Source of the DNA: Primula veris
Lineage: Eukaryota > Streptophyta > Magnoliopsida > Ericales > Primulaceae
Direction: 5' to 3'
Assembly: GCA_963682055.1 (NCBI GenBank)
Contig: OY821740.1
Span: 41,684,795 to 41,748,794, forward strand
DNA length: 64,000 nt
Below the pieces are notes generated by a model, which made no database searches, was not told the DNA's origin, and worked only from the letters and a program-made list of their open reading frames with translations. Positions 58,673-64,000 of this stretch are shown here, one piece after another (the first letter of the stretch is position 1; each line of letters starts with the position of its first letter). A program made the position numbers and the translations under genes.

Positions 58673-60898
58673 ATGGCTAATTTATACAATTTCGCATCCG
58701 GCATAGCTTTATCCCCAAATATTCCACCTTATTTCGATGGGATAAACTATAGTTATTGGAAAGATAGGATGAGCATTTTCCTACAAAGCTACAATGTCAA
58801 TCTTTGGAAGATTATTAAAGTAGGATATTCCGCTCCTAAATCCGAAAATAGCGAAAACCCAATCCCCGTAGAGGACCTAGATAACGCTCAACTAGAAGCC
58901 TACTCTACGAACGCTAAAGCGATGTACGCTATTGTTTGTGCCGTTTTTCCTAACGAGTACAACAAAATTTCCGCTTGTAAAACCGCTAAGAGTATGTGGG
59001 ATAAGTTAGTAGTTATGCACGAGGGAACTAACCAAGTTAAGGATTACAAACTCTAACTTTTAGTTCATGACTACGAACTTTTTAAGATGAGCGAGGGTGA
59101 AACTATTTCCGATATGCTTGCTAGATTTACCACTATTACTAATGGATTAACATCTCTTGGTAAGTGTTTGTCTTGTAAGGAAATGGTCTCAAAGATGATT
59201 CGGAGCTTACCGAAAGAATGGGAACCAAAGGTCACCGCAATTCAAGAGGCGCACGACATGAATACATACACCCTTGATGCATTGACGGGTTCACTCATTA
59301 CTCACAAGATCACCCTTAATAGTCACAAGACAATCTCGAAAAAGAAGGAGATAGCTTTCAAAGGAACAACTTGTGACGAAAGCGATGAGCTATCCAATGA
59401 CGACGAAAATTCAATGCAAATCATTCGAATCGTCAAGGAAATACTAAAGCTAAAAGACCAACGCAAACATAAAGGTAAATCGTCAAATACTTTAATTATT
59501 TCTAACGATTTTGTTTGCTATGCTTGTGGCACGGAATGACACATGGCGAGAGATTGTGTCAAGAATCGCAAGAGTAAAGGCAAGAAGAAAATATCCGCTT
59601 CAAGCTCTAGCGATAGCTCCGACCAAGATGAAGTCGCTCATCTTGGTTGCTATATGGCCATGGAAGACAACCATGAACAAAATCTCTCATCCTCAAGCGA
59701 AAGTGACAACGATGAGGTAAAAGATTTATCCCATGATGAATTAATTCATATGCGTGGAATCTATTCCGAAAAACTTCCTAACCTTGTAGAGAAGGTTAAA
59801 TCTCTTAAAAGGATAAATTTTTCTATCAATGAAGAAATAAGATCCTTAAAAAGAGATAAAAATGAAAATGAGTCTATTCCGACATCGTCATTCTCTTTAC
59901 ACGATATAGATGACGAAAAGGAAGACTTGAAAGACAAAAACAATGATCTCATTATTCAAAACGAGTCTTTACAAACCGAGATCAACTTTCTTAAAAATGA
60001 GATGTCTAGACTTGCTAAAACTCTTTTAAAACCATCTTCTTTAGATTGAAAATTATTAGAAAATTTTGAAGAGTTAAAGGATGCTTTCGATAAAGTTAAA
60101 AGCAAAAACAAGGTTTTGAGTTCTCATGCTTTTAACTTAAATGACAAGGTCAAGGTTTTAGAAACCGAGAATGAAATGTTGAAAACAAAAAACAACAATC
60201 TTGTCATTTCCATTGAAAAACTTAATTTAACAATTTCAAAGTTTTCTAAGGGTAAAACCGTTTTAGATAACATCTTGAGTTGTCAAAAAGATTTCAATGA
60301 TAAGAGTGGTTTAGGTTATGATTGCATTAGCTCTAATTCAAACAAAACCCACTTCGTCAAAGCCTCTAACATTTCTAAAACTCCTACCCCGCCTAAACAA
60401 GAGGTTGTTTTTACCAAAGGGAGTACCTCAAAGTTTTTTCAAAAATCTTTTAATGATAGGAAAGGTATAGGTTTTCAAACCAAAGTGGATATTCCGAAAA
60501 ACTTTTCCAAAACATCGTATAATTCTCGTTATACTAAAAAGCTTATGCATTGTGTACATTGTAGTAGAAATGAGCATTTTTCTTCTAGATGTCCTTATAG
60601 CTTCCATGTTAGTAGAAGCGATTTGAAATGGGTAGTAAAGACCCGAGCCACTAACAATGTCGGACCCAAAAGAAATTGGGGACAAAAAAACAAATATTGT
60701 GTTGTAGGTATCTCCATTCAAAAGGAGAAAATCAACAATTGGTTGACAACACCGGCAAAGGTCGTGGAAGTCAAGAAGATCGACTCCACCATAAAGAATG
60801 ACGTCCCATTGATCAACAAAGGTGGAAGGCATACCAACAAATGGTACCACTTATTTGGAGGCCTCGACATCACATATTCGGTATACTCTACTCTTTAA
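58673..60898 (+). pseudogene. Copia-type gag, one frame broken by three stop codons
   Basis: The ATG lies 49 bases after the primer-binding site. One reading frame runs from 58673 to 60898 with no shift, but it is interrupted by TAA (59054-59056) and TGA (59537-59539 and 60047-60049). The first part has the gag-polyprotein N-terminal sense (PPYFDGINYSYWKDRMSIFL, then the UBN2-like core with MSEGETISDMLARF and SLPKEWEPK). A CCHC zinc knuckle (CYACGTE, stop, HMARDC, about 59517-59560) contains the second stop. Next come an acidic/Ser-rich stretch, coiled-coil-like segments and a second knuckle (CVHCSRNEHFSSRC, about 60553-60594). The frame ends shortly after GPKRNWGQK, just where Copia polyproteins pass into the protease. 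No Asp-Ser/Thr-Gly motif follows. Gag would form the particle. This copy is probably inactive. Confidence 0.85.
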
Positions 60899-61117
60899 TA
60901 TTTACATATATGTGATTAGGCGGGACATATGCATCATAATAACATTTTTCATGTTTTAGTTTTTCTTTGAAAACCCTCCACATAACCCCAATTTTTTTTC
61001 CATTGCATTTTGATAATGCCAAAGGGGGAGAAAAATGATACTTAGAGAAATACGATTTATTAAAATGGAGGAGATATTTTTTTTACTTGTAAAATCATCA
61101 TTAGTTGTCATAATCGA

Positions 61118-61129
61118 AATGGGGGAGAT
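61118..61129 (+). other. Polypurine tract
   Basis: A purine-rich stretch (AAATGGGGGAGAT) directly before the 3' LTR, the expected plus-strand priming site. A second similar stretch (AAAGGGGGAGAAAA) lies at about 61021-61034. Confidence 0.75.
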
Positions 61130-62417
61130 TGTTGAACCTTGGGTTCAAGAATTGATTTTGATTATAACTTTGATTATGTTTTTAATGATTTTACGATTTC
61201 TCTATTTCGATGATATAACGCTTGTCTTTTCCAAAAGTAGAAAATGTAAATTTCAGAATGCCAGAAAGATAGAGCACAGAAAAACGAAGCCATCGGTTCA
61301 AGCGAAACCAGAATCAGAGCTAAAACGAAGGAGTTACGAACTTTCGAAGAACAACGAGAAAACCGAGAAGCTGCCAGAGAGAAACGACCGATCGAATGGC
61401 AGAAACGACCGATCGTTTATGGTCCAATTTCTTCCAGTGAGGTCGTCTGAAAAACGACCAGTCGACTGTAGAAAACGACCGATCGTTTTTTGCAGATTTC
61501 AAAAACGACCGGTCGACTAAAAAACGACCGATCGTTTTTCAGCAGTTTTCAAAAACAACTTTTCAGCTTATTCTGGAAAATTGCTTAAAACCTTTGGATA
61601 AAACCATCAACCACTACCAACGGTCATATACAGAAAAACAGACCTTTTGGTCCATATAAACCACCCAAAATGACTCTCCAAACACAACTATTAATTCCAT
61701 TCATATCCAATTACCCTCTTTCAACATCTCTCAATCAAAACCCTAAATATCACCATTTTGGTGAATATATTCGAAAAAAAGGGAAATTAAGGAGAAAGCA
61801 ATTCGAGCTCAACCTAAGATCAAACATCATCAAAACCACAAATTAGCTTATTTAGAAGCAATCAAATTGTGGGTGTTGTTTTTAATTTTCGATAAATTTG
61901 TAAAGAGCAAATTATAAGCTCATTGTGAGTGAGTGTTTGGGTAGAAGCTTTTAAGCCAAAGTGTTGGCTAAAAGTTCTAGGTTAAACACTTGGGTACTCA
62001 TAGATTGAGGGGGAATCGTTGACTCATTAAACGTGTTCGCTTGCACTTGTATCAAGAGTAGAAATCTCGGGTAGAGGGTGAGTCAATCGGTCGATTGAGC
62101 GCGATAGGATTTGTAAAATCGGGAAGATCATTTTTAGTGAAATACTCGGTAGTACCGAGGAGAGGACGTAGGCCATTTTGCCGAACCTCTATAAATCACG
62201 GTGTCAATTTCTTCACTTAACTTTTACTTTCCGCAACTTATATTATTGCTTATTTTCTTGCTTGCGTTTAGGAATTCTAGCATTTCATCAACGTTATTAA
62301 ACGCTTAAGCTTGGAATTGCAAAAAGTTGGGTTGTTAGTTGCACTTAAGTTTAATTAGGCGAAAAGCGCCAAAAACCTTATTCATCCCCCTTTAAGGTTT
62401 AGCCGTACGGACTAACA
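61130..62417 (+). repeat. 3' LTR
   Basis: A 1,288-bp copy of the 5' LTR, starting TGTTGAACCTTGGG and ending ACGGACTAACA. The motif cluster recurs at about 61385-61535. The main length difference is a shorter C-run and CT-run near 62386. Confidence 0.92.
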
Positions 62418-62422
62418 AATAT
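62418..62422. repeat. Target site duplication, right copy
   Basis: AATAT, the same as 57310-57314. Confidence 0.85.
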
Positions 62423-62752
62423 AAAAAAAAAAATGTTTAATGTACTAATTTAAAACAAATATGAAGTGTACTGATTTAATTATTGGGTGAGTTGATGTAT
62501 TCACAGGGTGTGTGTGAATTGGGTGGGTGACTAATATGTACTTGTTGCATTTAATATAATGATATTATATTAAATGCAACAATGTTTTTAAGTACAACTT
62601 AACCCTGGAAAGATATTTAGCATTTATATTAGGAAAAACATAAGTTTTATTAGTACTTAGATGTTTATTGTACCAGTAAATGCTATGGAGGCAGATTGGT
62701 TCAACCAGATTGAATAACAGACATTACTTTATGTAATTTTTAGATTTTTTTT
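62423..62752. other. AT-rich DNA after the LTR element
   Basis: A short inverted phrase (TTGCATTTAATATAATGATAT paired with the following ATATTAAATGCAA, about 62545-62580) forms a small perfect hairpin. No gene was seen. Confidence 0.45.
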
Positions 62753-63100
62753 GATATTCAACCAAAACAAAAATAAAACCCCAAATATAATATTTATGGA
62801 ACCCTAGTTGAGACTACCCTAAATTTAAATATTAATTAAAAATATTTAAAATTTTAATGATTTTAATATATTTTATTTGACTATTCAACAAAATAAAACC
62901 CCAAATATAATATTTATGGAACCCTATTTGAAACAACCATAAACTTAAATATTAATTAAAAATATTTAAAATTTTAATGATTTTAATATATTTTATTTGA
63001 CGATTCAACAAAATAAAAACATAAATATAATATTATATAACTCTATTTGAGACTACCCTATAATTAAATATTAATTAAAAATATTAAATATTATGGTCGA
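62753..63100. repeat. Tandem repeat, three units of about 120 bp
   Basis: Three successive units begin near 62756, 62883 and 63003 with ATTCAACAAAATAAAA and contain AATATAATATTTATGGAACC and AAATATTAATTAAAAATATT. The first two are most alike and the third is more diverged. The sequence is AT-rich and non-coding, like a small satellite array. Confidence 0.85.
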
Positions 63101-64000
63101 ATAGTATACTCTTAAATTTCGGGATGAAAATGAAATTCTAAATTTACATTAAGGACTGGTGTGTTGAGAGTCTGGTTGAGTCTATCTGGCTCATTAGCAT
63201 TATTGTTATTGTACCGATGTACTTCCTCCATCATGAATTGTTTGTATTATACGAAACTATATGTAATTTTAACGGACAAATAACTCATATATAAGTTGTC
63301 GAATTCGAATTTTTTAAAAATTAATCGTATAGTTTAAATATTAAACTATATGAAAAACAATTTAATTAGAATGTAAATATACAGAGTATCAATATTTTTG
63401 CACATTAACAAATACTGGTTTATAAAGTACAACACGGAAGGTGAGAGATTAACATGCTTGCTTGTCTACTTGTCTTTAAGTGTATGTTCTTGTCTACTTG
63501 TCTTTAAGTGTATGTTCTTAGCTTTTGTAGGATTTTGATTAAAATATTCATAAATGTTTGGAATGTATGGTTTTTTTAGATTTTAGAAAGCTAGTTTATG
63601 GGTAAAAAAAAAACTCAAAAGAAGAGAAGGACCCATTTTTGTACCTTTTTCACGTTTAAAAAAACAAAAACTTTCTAATTGAATGCGTTTGTATATTCAT
63701 AATTAAGTTACTATAAGTTAAAATAGTTGATCAATAAGCTACAATAAAAATAAGTTATATGTCAGTTATAATTAAAAACGCTATAAGTGGTGTCATACAC
63801 TAGAAGACAACTTTTTTTAATAAATTTTTTTGTTCTTATTATTTTTTTTAAAAAAATTGATAAAATAATAATAATCTATACCTGTTTAGCTAATTTTAAA
63901 ATTTAAGGTTTATTAATATTTGATGTTTATTGTAATTCGGGTACTTGTTTATATAGTTGTGATAATTTTGGAGATCGTCTATTAAAAGAAAGAAAAAAGG
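63101..64000. other. AT-rich DNA at the window end
   Basis: A Stowaway-like start (TACTTCCTCCATCATGAATT, about 63219) with palindromic AT interior, then a 28-bp duplication at 63462-63519. No gene was seen. Confidence 0.45.
63462..63519. repeat. Perfect 28-bp tandem duplication
   Basis: The unit TTGTCTACTTGTCTTTAAGTG followed by TATGTTC occurs twice in a row without change. Confidence 0.8.

Larger units (their letters stand above)
57315..62417 (+). mobile_element. Non-autonomous Copia-type LTR element carrying only gag (TR-GAG-like)
   Basis: A 5,103-bp element with both LTRs, a 5-bp target duplication (AATAT), a primer-binding site, a gag-like frame and a polypurine tract. No protease, integrase, reverse transcriptase or RNase H was found. 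The internal region is only about 2.5 kb and ends soon after gag. This matches the class described in plants as terminal-repeat retrotransposons with a GAG domain. Mobilisation would need enzymes from a related autonomous element. Terminal nucleotides are TG and CA. By hand comparison the LTRs differ at roughly 35-45 positions (about 3%), suggesting a fairly recent but not brand-new insertion. Confidence 0.9.

Noticed and set aside
59761..59952. Minus-strand frame inside gag
   Set aside because: It is a shadow of the acidic/Ser-rich gag segment.
1..64000. CRISPR arrays, operons, ribosome binding sites
   Set aside because: The window is plant nuclear DNA. No regularly spaced short repeats with unique spacers were seen, and bacterial signals do not apply.

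Overview
The window is nuclear DNA of a flowering plant, very probably a eudicot. It is AT-rich with widely spaced genes that carry many GT-AG introns. All seven recognisable genes are plant families: group C bZIP, BRF1 with the plant-type middle region, class III peroxidase, WUSCHEL-related homeobox (WOX), mini zinc finger, presenilin and cytochrome b5 reductase. The space between them is filled with plant transposon families. I cannot name the species. An asterid is a guess, not a result.

Layout. 1-2.2 kb is mostly non-coding, with a possible last exon of an upstream gene. 2.2-6.6 kb is a six-exon bZIP9-like transcription factor (+). 11.0-20.6 kb is a 19-coding-exon BRF1/TFIIIB subunit (+) with a 2.0-kb Mutator-like element in one intron and several MITEs in its leader region. 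23.4-25.2 kb is a two-exon secreted peroxidase (+). 25-36 kb is gene-poor and transposon-rich. 36.0-38.5 kb is a WOX11/12-like homeobox gene (+) whose last coding exon is only 18 nt. It lies between two inverted CACTA-type termini at 30.5 and 40.1 kb. 45.0-49.3 kb is a nine-exon NADH-cytochrome b5 reductase (+). 50.7-50.95 kb is an intronless mini zinc finger (MIF) gene (+). 53.6-55.0 kb is an intronless presenilin (-), followed on its 3' side by a roughly 0.8-kb tandem duplication. 57.3-62.4 kb is a complete non-autonomous Copia-type LTR element that carries only gag. 62.4-64 kb is AT-rich and tandemly repeated.

The genes do not form a pathway or operon. They are independent eukaryotic loci for transcription control (bZIP, WOX, MIF), RNA polymerase III initiation (BRF1), cell-wall/ROS chemistry (peroxidase), ER redox (CBR1) and intramembrane proteolysis (presenilin). 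Exon coordinates were worked out by hand from reading-frame continuity, splice dinucleotides and remembered family sequences. Each multi-exon model keeps frame across all junctions.

I found no clearly new biological system. The observations most worth a second look are the gag-only LTR element with its palindrome-rich LTRs and unshifted but stop-interrupted gag frame; tRNA-like modules embedded in two DNA transposons; the inverted CACTA ends that bracket an intact WOX gene; and the tandem duplication beside presenilin.
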